From positions 190,358,685-190,422,684 of the forward strand of contig CM061914.1 of the NCBI GenBank assembly GCA_031002005.1: DNA of 64,000 bases, given 5' to 3'. Position numbers and translations under genes: made by a program. A model generated the notes under the pieces. That model worked only from the letters and a program-made list of their open reading frames with translations. It was not told the origin of the DNA and searched no databases. Below, piece after piece: positions 20,501 to 28,141 of the stretch. This stretch comes from Vandiemenella viatica. Lineage: Eukaryota; Arthropoda; Insecta; Orthoptera; Morabidae. Numbering within the stretch: the stretch's first letter is position 1; each line of letters begins with the position of its first letter.

Positions 20501-21756
20501 CATATCCTCAGCAGTGATCTATGGAACGAGAGAAATAAATGAATGTGCACCTACCCAATTTTGTAATGATTTTGCGGTTTAATTCGAGAAGGCGATACCG
20601 CTGCGTCGCTACTGTTAACGTGGACGTCACGTTCACATAGAGTCGAAAAACATATATTGTGACCGAGCGTAGCTCGGTCACAATAATTTAAAGCTGTACA
20701 ATATCAACATAAACTGATATCCCGAAGGTGGATCAGATGCAGGTGGCCGCTGGTAAGTGGCCGCAGACGAGAAATATTAGAAAATATTGCTATGATGATG
20801 AAATGCGAGCTTCACCTGAAACATTGAACATCCGGTGGTGTTATTGGACATCTGCGGCCGCTTACCAGCGGCCGCCTGCGTCTGATCCACCTTCAGGATA
20901 TCAGTTTAGGTTGATATTGTACAGCATTAAATTATTGTGACCTCGCTACCTCGCTGTTTTTACGACTGTACGTGAACGTGACGTCACGTGACGTCACATT
21001 AACAGCGACGTAGCGGTATCGCCATCTCGAATTAAACCGATTTTACTTTATATGTTTGGAGGCTTCCTCCTGCACTTTTTCTCAAAAAGTACCAACTAAT
21101 GAACATGTGCGCCTACCAAATTTTAGACCTATAGGACATTCATGGAAGGTTTGGATTTATTGACCCCTAACCTAAACCTTGAAATTAGATTAAAAAAAAA
21201 AATGAAAAGCTGCATCGATTAATCAAATAAAATTTCCATACAAAGAACACACATTTAGTATTTAGTGGAGATTCAATGCCAATAAATAAATACTATAAGC
21301 AGCTTATATCGATACATCTTCTAATCTAATTTCCACACAGTTGGTACTCTAATATTTAATTAATATATGGTTAGGTTCAGGCATAAGAGTGTACAAAAGT
21401 TTTCATTTGAAAATAGGGGGGTGTCAAGCTGGAATAAATTACCCAAGAAGCTAATGAATAATTTTTAGGTGAAGATAAGTATGAATCTTTAGTAAGCATG
21501 CCATTGAGGCATGAGTTCCATTGCAATTAATAATAATACTACATATGTTTAGTGCCAAAGGAGGAAGTGTCAGATGCAACGTAATATTATTGAATTTTCT
21601 ATGTTTATCTGCAATGGAATGAACAATATAACATTCAAAGTTTCAGTTTTTACCGTTTAGTTCGCTCAATATTTCTTCTGCTTTTGTCTTTAACATTACG
21701 GGTTTAATCATCATCGCATGCAGCATCACGTGCCAAGTTTGCTTATCCGGATTCAT
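8391..21756 (-). CDS. NSMCE1: NSMCE1/Nse1 homologue, SMC5/6 complex subunit (six exons, frameshift in exon 5)
   Basis: Minus-strand spliced gene reconstructed by joining 21756-21654, 17843-17806, 17084-16960, 14309-14108, 11716-11601 and 8513-8391. All introns are GT-AG and phases agree. The product is about 234 residues if the exon 5 frameshift is ignored; human NSMCE1 is 266. Nse1 is the RING-like subunit that pairs with the MAGE subunit Nse3 in the nuclear SMC5/6 DNA-repair complex. Order seen: N-terminal winged-helix part (1-90); second winged helix with VVKRLVGDGWFCEKDG (about 143-158); an ELEPYL-like helix read as AEMSTYFNNTYGDN (168-181); then the zinc module C185-x2-C188, C198/C200, H205-x2-C208, C222-x2-C225 and a final PW-x-AIDG. 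This order and the GDGWF and CPxCKxPW blocks match the family. Exons 3-6 are firm; exons 1-2 rest on weaker splice sites. Exon 5 is 116 nt where 114 keeps the frame, so this copy is broken or misread. Confidence 0.85.
8735..8885 (+). repeat. LINE family A fragment
   Basis: GAGCTGAAGAGGATGCAAAG, then GGCAGTTAGATTTGTCT, matches 44876-44912 (M-Q-R-R-A-x-R-F-V). NSMCE1 intron 5. Confidence 0.5.
9740..10270 (-). pseudogene. LINE reverse-transcriptase C-terminal relic
   Basis: Minus frame reads VNEFDYLGSEIATDGESS, then RKINLLVSNIDLRVRMKHL, matching the F-x-Y-L-G-S-x-I-x-x-D-G block and the following helix. Downstream, ERRERMVSHFKR resembles the R-R-x-x-x-I-G-H-I-L-R segment. NSMCE1 intron 5. Confidence 0.55.
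11420..11512 (-). mobile_element. SINE 1 fragment
   Basis: TTTGCCTGGAGTGATTTCAGG and AAATCTGGATGGC are SINE 1 body (reverse). NSMCE1 intron 5. Confidence 0.45.
11601..11716 (-). CDS. NSMCE1: NSMCE1 exon 5 with 2-base frameshift
   Basis: Acceptor CCACAG, donor GTCAGT. The first part reads DGRVYFGVRSV in the phase left by exon 4. From about 11677 the family-like sequence (AEMSTYFNNTYGDNLSSCC, then LCKAVALT) continues only in another frame. The bases at the switch are GTGTGTGG where GTGTGG would keep the frame. Read straight through, the exon meets a stop about 27 codons later. This is either a real disabling TG expansion or an assembly or sequencing error. A poly-C tract (11744-11780 on plus as poly-G) lies just upstream of the acceptor. 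Confidence 0.8.
12094..12133 (-). ncRNA. Hammerhead-ribozyme-like core, left arm
   Basis: Minus-strand copy of the motif at 13135-13174: CUGAAGA, a 6 bp GC-rich stem, then GAAA. Confidence 0.45.
12236..13000 (-). pseudogene. Penelope-like C-terminal region with GIY-YIG endonuclease domain
   Basis: Open for 254 codons. It starts MYRKPTHTDLYLNAHSYHHP, the end of a Penelope reverse transcriptase. Then come a linker and C-I-P-C-E-C-G-K-K-Y-I-G-Q-T, R-C-L-E-H-A-R-H and SAVAEHSLTEGHGF, the GIY-YIG fold with its zinc-binding Cys. The catalytic reverse transcriptase motifs are missing (5' truncation). The last residues are encoded inside the inverted repeat. Confidence 0.85.
13135..13174 (+). ncRNA. 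Hammerhead-ribozyme-like core, right arm
   Basis: CCTGAAGAT, then stem GGCGAC (13144-13149) pairing with GTCGCC (13160-13165), then GAAA. This fits the conserved CUGANGA-stem II-GAAA core. Minimal hammerheads are known in Penelope terminal repeats. Stem III and the cleavage site are not convincing by eye. Confidence 0.45.
13585..13780 (+). repeat. LINE family A fragment
   Basis: Closely parallels 8735-8885 (GGGTGCAGCTAGATTTGTCT, GGAATCAGTGTAGGAC). NSMCE1 intron 4. Confidence 0.45.
14108..14309 (-). CDS. NSMCE1: NSMCE1 exon 4 (winged-helix core)
   Basis: Acceptor TTTACAG, donor GTATGA, ends in phase 0. It reads TLTGAYSKEEHEVYQKV, then AEIIESDPMDGVSSISVLNM and LEAVVKRLVGDGWFCEK. This aligns with the Nse1 E-x-x-x-x-x-K-x-x-E-I-I segment and the winged-helix L-x-x-x-V-x-x-x-W-L-x-E-K block. 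It is the strongest single piece of evidence for the gene. Confidence 0.9.
14400..14708 (-). mobile_element. G-rich MITE, copy 2
   Basis: Reverse-complement copy of the 20109-20501 unit (TTTCTCTTGTCAGACTATCG; end GGGAGCATCC). One end is unclear. It lies near NSMCE1 exon 4. Confidence 0.55.
15055..15570 (-). pseudogene. Mariner-like transposase relic
   Basis: Minus-strand translation across several frames gives YYEWFTQFNSGHQ, DCDPRHS and CFRLLKQLDKYK, then IITGVETWIYKYYIETK. These resemble the mariner V-F-E-W-F-x-R-F-x-x-G helix, the C-x-x-L-L-x-x-x-x-x block and the I-I-T-G-D-E-T-W block. The catalytic Asp is Val (ITGVETW). Inactive. NSMCE1 intron 3. Confidence 0.6.
16960..17084 (-). CDS. 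NSMCE1: NSMCE1 exon 3
   Basis: Acceptor TTTTCTCTGCAG, donor GTGAGT. It reads EIIDQINGQVKTYGQEL, then TGRKYLLLINNLSNDVTE, matching the family pattern (F-I-x-x-I-N ... D-G-x-x-Y-x-x-L-V-N). It ends in phase 2 and joins exon 4 as a Glu codon. Confidence 0.85.
17331..17589 (-). mobile_element. tRNA-derived SINE 1, copy a
   Basis: Minus strand: head CCGAGCGTGGTGGTATAATGG (A-box region) and GGTTCGAATCC (B box), body with CCATGGTTTCCC and CCATGGCCGAATTCC, and an A-tail (T-run at 17331-17340 on plus). Confidence 0.75.
17590..17765 (-). mobile_element. tRNA-derived SINE 1, copy b (joined head-to-tail)
   Basis: Same body as copy a (GGATTCGAGTCC complement, CGGCATTCGCCTGGAGTG). It abuts directly the head of copy a, forming a dimer inside NSMCE1 intron 2. 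Confidence 0.65.
17806..17843 (-). CDS. NSMCE1: NSMCE1 exon 2 (38 nt)
   Basis: This short exon follows a CTGCAG acceptor and precedes GTACAT. In the phase left by exon 1 it reads VVDCKTLVDKLSE, like the family's C-x(n)-TVDKLED block just before the F-I-x-x-I-N helix. Its length (2 modulo 3) is exactly what is needed to link exon 1 (phase 1) to exon 3 (phase 0). The acceptor has a poor pyrimidine tract. Confidence 0.55.
18494..18795 (+). mobile_element. tRNA-derived SINE 2, copy b
   Basis: Head GACTTAGCGGTTAAGACG, B box TGTTCGAATCC, body matching copy a (TTAAACTGTAGGTCCCC, AAGGTGGCTACAATAGG). NSMCE1 intron 1. Confidence 0.7.
18955..19215 (-). pseudogene. LINE C-terminal relic
   Basis: Minus translation gives RMGEEKLPRKMLDMELKGK, then DRWIKDVKICVEER and WWLDRKRWQGF, the G-R-P-x-x-R-W-x-D-x-V ... 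D-R-x-x-W tail seen in non-LTR reverse transcriptases. Stops present. NSMCE1 intron 1. Confidence 0.55.
20109..20501 (+). mobile_element. G-rich MITE, copy 1
   Basis: Ends GGGAGCGT and ACGCTCCC, flanked by ATA. It contains TATGATAGTCTGACAAGAGAAA and G-runs with CTACGTGG-type motifs shared with 14400-14708 and 24840-25041. Confidence 0.65.
20575..21039. mobile_element. Palindromic MITE with CRE-like motifs
   Basis: 465 bp. The ends are complementary (CGGTTTAATTCGAGA and its reverse complement) and pairing extends through most of both halves. ATTTT flanks each side as a possible target duplication. The right half has TGACGTCACGTGACGTCA; the left has an inner hairpin GTGACCGAGC-GTA-GCTCGGTCAC. 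No coding capacity. NSMCE1 intron 1. Confidence 0.8.
21385..21535 (+). repeat. LINE family A 3' end
   Basis: GGGTGTCAAGCTGGAATAAA ... GAGTTCCATTGCAATTAATA; lies just past NSMCE1 exon 1 in the intron. Confidence 0.5.
21654..21756 (-). CDS. NSMCE1: NSMCE1 exon 1 (start codon)
   Basis: ATG at 21756-21754 opens 34 codons beginning MNPDKQTWHVMLHAMM and ending in a helix AEEILSELN. This resembles the family's N-terminal helix pair (D-x-H-x-x-F-L-Q-x-x-M). The exon ends in phase 1 before GTAAAA, a weak donor. I chose this start because the frame upstream gives no family-like sequence. Medium confidence. Confidence 0.62.
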
Positions 21757-22052
21757 CTTTTTACACGGGTGAAACGTTCTTTCATCAACGGTTCGACAAA
21801 CAATTATTTACTGGATTTCCAGGGACACCCACTTTAGGAAATATGAAGACTCCCACAATGGCAGAATCAAATTTCTCCGCACATCGTTAATGGGCAGTCA
21901 ATATAGTCACTCCAAATCACCCATAAAGGAAAATCAACACAAGAAACAGTTCATAATTTCCATTGCGCCGTGTAAATCTATCGCAAATCCAGTCTACATC
22001 AAAATAACACGAATCAAAGATATCTATCTGTAAACACCAGAGACAATACAAA

Positions 22053-24330
22053 ATACAAATTTTTATTATTTATTTATTTATTGGCTTTTGGTTTCCTGAC
22101 CATACAGCCATCCTATGTATACAATTTTACTTTATGTATCTGCAGATACTAATACTAAGCAGAGTTAACATGACATATACAATTACATTATAATTTTTTT
22201 TATGTTTTCGTATATTACACTAATACTAAACAGACTTTAATTTACAGTATAGCATATACAATTACATGCTTTCCCAATTTCCCTGTCCCATATTAAAATT
22301 AATACAAGAAAGAACAATATACAACATAATCTCAGAAACATATCTATATTGTAATTCCCATCGTTATAAAAAATTCATATATTATTTTATACGTTCTGAC
22401 GTCCTCAGTGGCCAGAAGTGTGGTGACCCTGGTTGGACCCACGTAACCCAGGTCGCGTAGTTTCTTGAGGAGCTTCTCTGTTGCTGCTCTTCTCATCGGG
22501 CATCCTAATAACAGATGGTTGGTGTCCTCCACCTCTCCACACTCACAGTAAGGCGTCTCTTGGGCTCCGATGCAGTGTAAGTGTTTCTTAAAGGCTCCAT
22601 GGTTGGCTTTCAGACGCATAATTGTTACATAAAATTTTCTGGTTACCCTCCATTTTTTGTACCAATGTGATTTAGGTATATGCGGGTGGATTTCCCTGTA
22701 ATGACTTCCTTTGTACTCTGCTGTACGTGCCCACTCGTCTTCCCATCTAGATCTCAGTGCTTCTTTGAATTTCTTCAGGTGGTCCGACGCAGGTATCTTG
22801 TGTGGGCGTCTTACTCCGTCCGTGATAGCTTTCTTGGCTTGGTTGTCTGCCATTTCGTTTCCTCGCACACCACAGTGGCCTTTAACCCATGCTATTGTTA
22901 CTTCTTTCTCCCTGCTTTGTAGCTTATCTACTTCCTTCATTATATCATAGACTAGTTGGTTGTTGTGACGCTGGGCTATGTGGTTCTTCAGTATCATTAC
23001 TGCTGAACGAGAGTCGGTTAATATAATAATCTTATCTTCCCTACTTCCTCCCGCATATTTTAAGGCTTCCAGGATTGCTGTAAGTTCAGCTGTCATTACG
23101 GATGCTTGGTGGTTGAGATTGTAGTATCCGAAGTCTCCTGTTTTGGGGTCTATGAAAGCGCAGCCTGTCCCCATTTCGTTCTTCGCTCCGTCCGTGTATA
23201 TAGCTTTCGTTGGCGACGTTTCTTGCAGAAACTCTTGAACTTGTACGATGTGATCGATGGCATTTTTATACTGGCATGAATCGTCTTTTATTTTAGCTAC
23301 TATGAGCGAAAGCTTGTATCTGTTTTCATAGATGGGTAGTTTTCCTGACACCCGTATCTCTTTTTGTATGTCTCTGACTTTGGAGTATTCCATTGCCAGA
23401 GGAGGTGCCTGTTTCCGTTTCCAATACCTTTCCATGTGATATGCTATAGCAATTTTCCTAATGTTTTCCATAATTGATGTATGGCTGTACTGTGTTTGCT
23501 TGAGCATAAATTTTGCTGCTAGATAGCGTCTTCGCAAATCTAATGGTGCCTCCAATGTCTCCACCAACAGAACGTTTGTTGGTGTCGTCTTCATCGCTCC
23601 TATGCATACCCTCAAGGCTTTGTATTGTACTCTATCCAGTTTAATTAGATTATTTCTACTCGCCGATCCATAGCAGATACATCCGTAGTCCAGCTGAGAG
23701 CGTACCAAGGCTCGGTACATGTTCAGTGTAACAGTAGGATCTGAACCCTAAGACGTACCACAGACTGCTCTTATGACGTTTATAGCTGCTTCACATTTAT
23801 TCACTATATGTTTTATTTGCTCCCGCCATGTCAACTTACTGTCTATAGACATGCCCAGGTATTTAACCACCGTTCTTATTGGGACTTTGTAGGGTCCTAG
23901 CGTCACATCGGTCCCGTAGGGCTGTCTGTGCCTCGTGTATACTGACACTACTGTTTTTTGTACTGATATTTGTAGGCCATTGTTTATTAGCCAATGCTGA
24001 AGTTTCCATATAGTTTGGTTAAGTATGGCGATGCAGTTGTTCAGTAGCTTATCGACCACGTAAAAGCACAGGTCGTCCGCGTATTGGAGTAGCCGGATAT
24101 GTTGTGGTATCAGCTCATGTAGGTCTATGGTGTAAATGTTGAATAATAGCGGGGAGAGGATTGATCCTTGTGGTAGTCCATGACTGGTTGTTCTTGGGCC
24201 AATAATCTTCCCTCCGTTGTTAATGATTATTCGTCTGTTTGATAGAAGACATTGCAATCTTTGTGTGAGGTTGTAGGTATTCCCCTCTTTATCATTTTTC
24301 TTAGTAGTACTGCTATTGATACATTATCAA
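22053..24330 (-). mobile_element. I-type LINE, 5'-truncated, 10 bp target duplication
   Basis: One reading frame runs from the 5' end near 24330 to the stop at 22344, broken only by a TAG at 23750-23748. It has reverse transcriptase motifs (GLPQGSILSPLLFNIY, LLQYADDLCFY, VKYLGMSIDSKLTW), an RNase H domain (TDGAKNEMGTG, TAELTAI, LTDSRSAV, GNEMADNQAK) and a Cys-rich tail (C-E-C-G ... H-L-L-L-G-C-P). The 3' end has an AATA-rich tail (22055-22085). ACAATACAAA flanks both ends (22043-22052 and 24331-24340). Confidence 0.9.
22344..24330 (-). pseudogene. Reverse transcriptase-RNase H ORF of the I-type LINE
   Basis: The endonuclease and the N-terminal reverse transcriptase are missing through 5' truncation. 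The one stop lies in the C-G-T-x-G block, where relatives usually have Trp (TGG to TAG). RNase H catalytic residues D, E, D, D are all present. Confidence 0.85.
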
Positions 24331-24839
24331 ACAATACAAATAAAGACTAGTGAAAATTCTGAAACTGCATGAAGATGACATATAGACACGAGGTGAAAAG
24401 TTCGCGCCCCAAACGATAAATTACACTGTCCAACAAAATTAAATATTCAGTTAAGAAAATACCAGAAATTTGCAGGAAAAAAATTCCACTGGAGCATTTG
24501 CTCTATCGCCGTTTATACTAAGTTAACAAAATACCAAATCTGAATTTTTAATGGAGCTGAACGCAGGAACCTGAAAAAAAGCGTGCAAGTAACGAATTCT
24601 GCGTTGGTATGTAACTAACGCAGAATAACGTGTAGTTATTTAAATGACATAGAAAGTAAAATTTAAAGAATTTCGCTAGATGGCAGAATTATTCAATAAT
24701 TCTGCACTTCGTTGATGACACTACTTTCTTTGAAAACAATATATATGAACGTGCTTGCAAGAGTAAATCATGGAGGAAGGAAATAAATTATGACTATGGA
24801 GTAGTTATCAGTTACGCCGAGAACAACTTTGTAGACTAT

Positions 24840-25041
24840 TTATTTACCTCAATTAATTATCTCCTTATGTAATTTACGATAGTCTGACAGGAGAAAACTA
24901 CAAAATGTCGTCTGGAATCAAAAGGAAAAAAAGCTACGTGGGGGGGAAGGGGGTTCAGGCAAAAGCCACGTAGGGCTACGTGTGGGGGAGGGGGGGTTCA
25001 CAGGAGGTCAAAATGGAACTACGTGGTTTATGCACACTCCC
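24840..25041 (+). mobile_element. G-rich MITE, copy 3 (partial)
   Basis: Shares TACGATAGTCTGACAGGAG and the run of CTACGTG and poly-G, ending CACTCCC. The left end is missing. Confidence 0.5.
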
Positions 25042-25378
25042 TTAAAATAAAAAAATGACTTTTTTTTTCTCCAACCTCACTTCCAGGATCATCAGATGAA
25101 TGTAAATTATGTCATTGCAAAATATTCGTATAATTTCTTTTCATCATCCATCAGATAGTAGGGTTGCTACTTTTTATTTATCTTTTTTGTTTGTTTGTAG
25201 GATCAATGAAAATTCTTTTCTGCTTTGGGATATTAAAAGTAAAGTGCATTGTATGGAAAAATAGTACCTGTGCTTAAATAATTACGTTTGAATACAAAAT
25301 TTTCATTGCTCCTAGATTTAGTCTGATGTCTCAGAAAAAAAAAGGTCGTCCATTTTACCCTGGGCCCGAAATTCCTAG

Positions 25379-25500
25379 CGGCGGCCCTGGTTATGGCATG
25401 CGACTGGGTACGGAAGATCCCAGGGACAAATCTGGGTCTCGGCTGCAATTTTTACGGGCCTTAAAATTGACCTTCACCTCTGGCAAAGCTTTGATTTATT
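25379..25500 (+). mobile_element. SINE 2 fragment
   Basis: GGCATGCGACTGGGTACG and CCTTCACCTCTGGCAAAGC correspond to the first half of SINE 2. Confidence 0.4.
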
Positions 25501-25679
25501 AACGGGAGGAAGCTAAGACTCTCGGTAGTCGGAATTCTTTGTTAGGTATCTACGATAGAGGTGCACTGCACAATTGGTAAGAAACATGGAGGAAGCATGG
25601 GAAGAACATGGAGGAAGGATTCCTCCATGGGGAGGAAGGATCCTTCATGGTAAGAAACTATGTAACTAGCTATATCTTT

Positions 25680-26430
25680 GAGACCACACGTAATAATTAG
25701 GGTTCGGAACCTTATGAACAAAAAGAATAGAGAAATATGCAGGCAAATATGACCTTAAAAATGGGTAAATTTGACCTATAAATCACAAAATATGACCAAC
25801 ATTTAAATTTATTATACATCAAAACATTCTCAATTATACGCCATTTATTTTATCTAGTAGTGTCGCTTTATGTAGGCAACATAATTTGCTTCCGTGCACT
25901 CGCTACACCATTGGGAAAATAAATTTTAAATCGGTTTGTTGAAGTCACTTTAATTTTTAGATAATTTATAGAATAAAACTCTTTCATTTGTACTAACATA
26001 CTGCTCTCTAAATTTCGTTACGTAACTTCGCACTTTAAGAAAATTTTACTTTCAGAATGGCGGTGTAGGTCTACTCACTGATCCACTGCGGATTTAACGA
26101 CGACAGGATATTTCATCGAGATATTATCATATTGATTGACGCGGATCGACACAGGCATGCTGCTGCTACATTGTCGAGGCCGGCGGAACATTACGTTTAG
26201 GGATTCTCGACTGGTGGATTCTGATCACAGTGAAAATTAGTTTTTTTGGCCGCCTGTATAGTAGAAGTGCAGTTCTGTGAATAATTATCTTAATTTATTT
26301 TCATCTAAATCTAGAGAATTCCCGGTACTATTAAAAAAACTATGATCATAAATATTATCGAAATATGACCAAAACTAGAAAAATGGTCTGAATATGCATT
26401 TACATGTTTTATAAAATACATTTAAATACA
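25680..26430. repeat. AT-rich repeat with recurrent ATATGACC motif
   Basis: ATATGACC occurs repeatedly near both edges (25746-25800 and 26350-26375), together with ATATGCA. It may be a MITE, but no clear terminal repeats were found. A GC-richer core lies at 26045-26220 without a frame. Confidence 0.35.
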
Positions 26431-27214
26431 ATCAGAAATGTTGAATTAGTATTTAATCAAAACTGTAAACTTGTCTGCTACAGAAGAAATAATAAAAGTT
26501 GTCACAACTTTTAAAACCAACGATCAACAGCAACCAGTGGAATTTCCATCATAATATTTAAATCGTGCTCTGTGGAATAATATAATTTACCAAAAAAACT
26601 TGGAGACTTCAAAACGTCAACTAATAAAGTAAATTCACATGGTCTTTCAACTTTCGATTTTCTGTGCTTTCCACTTCTGTTGTGGGTGAACTTTCAGTTT
26701 AATACGTAATCCGAACTGCAGAATATCCAGCCGTAGCTCATATTTGGCCACACTGAGATATGAACCTGGTACCTTGAGTTTTCAGAACAATGAAATGAAA
26801 TTGATGATGACTAAAATTATCTTTTTAATATAGTTATAGCAGACATTCCCAGATAGTCTTAGGTGTGCTGTAATTAAATAAAAAAAAAACAAAAAAAAAA
26901 AAACCAGATAAGTTATTTCTTATTTCATTACTAACAACCATCTCCAACATTTTTCAGAAAGCTCTCTCAAGAAACTTTATCAGCTCTTAAGAAATAAAAT
27001 TATTCTAATCAAATTGCAATTAATTTTCGGTAAGGCCATTCAATAGAGCAAGCTATATTTGTATTAACTAATGATATATTAGAATGGAAAAAACTATAAA
27101 TTATTGACTTTAGGAACGTTTTGTGACTTGTGTAGGGCTTTTAACTGTATTTATCATGAAATAATCACTCAAAAATTAAAGTAGTACCGGTATAGATTGG
27201 AATGTTAATGAATC

Positions 27215-27365
27215 ATTTAATTTAATTGAAATAGAGCATAGTCCCTAGTGGAAGTATCCCCACACATCTAATTTCACATTTCATTTTTTTAAAATAAAAA
27301 AAATCTAATTCTTTCAGTTTAGTTTCACCACTTACATTCTCTTACCACTATGAATTTTAACTGTT
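27215..27365 (-). repeat. LINE family A 3' end, degraded
   Basis: AATTGAAATAGAGCATAGTC, then the TTTTAAAATAAAA and ATGAATTTTAACTG pattern of other minus copies. Confidence 0.35.
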
Positions 27366-27778
27366 CCTAATGTCATGAGACAAGTCCAAATGTGTACATA
27401 TCTGATCCCCTTGCCATGTGACATGATTATGGTATATACTGAAATAATTATTATTTATTGTGTTCATGCTTATTTATTTCTTGTACCTTCTACCTTCATT
27501 TGTAATGAATAATGGGTTATTTTTTCTATCCCTCCTTCTTTTCAGTACATACTAATATTTTCTTTCATGCAGTTATAATTTATGTCTGTCATTATTAATG
27601 TGCTCCATATATTTTTAAAAAGAGCAGATAAATTCATTTTGTGTATTTCTAGACCTTTTTTTACTGTACTGCTATCAAAACTTTCAATCTTACATTTTAC
27701 AAACCATATTACTTAGTTCATTAAATCTGCAGTTACATAATTGCTTTTTCTCACCACAAACTTCAATTCTATTTACAG

Positions 27779-27824
27779 GTGTCTGATTTCTGGGAAGAAT
27801 ATAACTTAATAAAATTTAAACATG
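27779..27824 (+). CDS. DNAI7: DNAI7 exon 1: 5' UTR plus ATG only
   Basis: After TTTACAG at 27772-27778 a 46 nt block ends in ATG (27822-27824) followed at once by GTAAGT, a near-ideal donor. Joining ATG to 37729 gives MPPKKEKKKLSKKEKLKL, the Lys-rich start expected of the family. The coding part is three bases; the rest would be 5' UTR. The UTR acceptor is inferred. Confidence 0.7.
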
Positions 27825-28110
27825 GTAAGTATGCCTTACTTATTAACAGTAGCTTTTTTATCCAATTTATGCATGTTGGTTCTCTAGAGAAATGAATTAT
27901 TTATTTTTATGTCTCACAAGAGTGATTCTTTTACTAAGTATTTGTTTCAATACAAAATCAGAGAAGATTCAATGAACAGAAATAACGAGTTCAAATTCAA
28001 GAGTAAACCATTGAAGAGAGATAAGTGATCAGGTCAAATGATAAAGCAGTTCCAATGAAACTGTTATATTGAGAAACATCAGATTTGGAGTTTTGAATTA
28101 CCTACACCAG

Positions 28111-28141
<31 letters not shown>

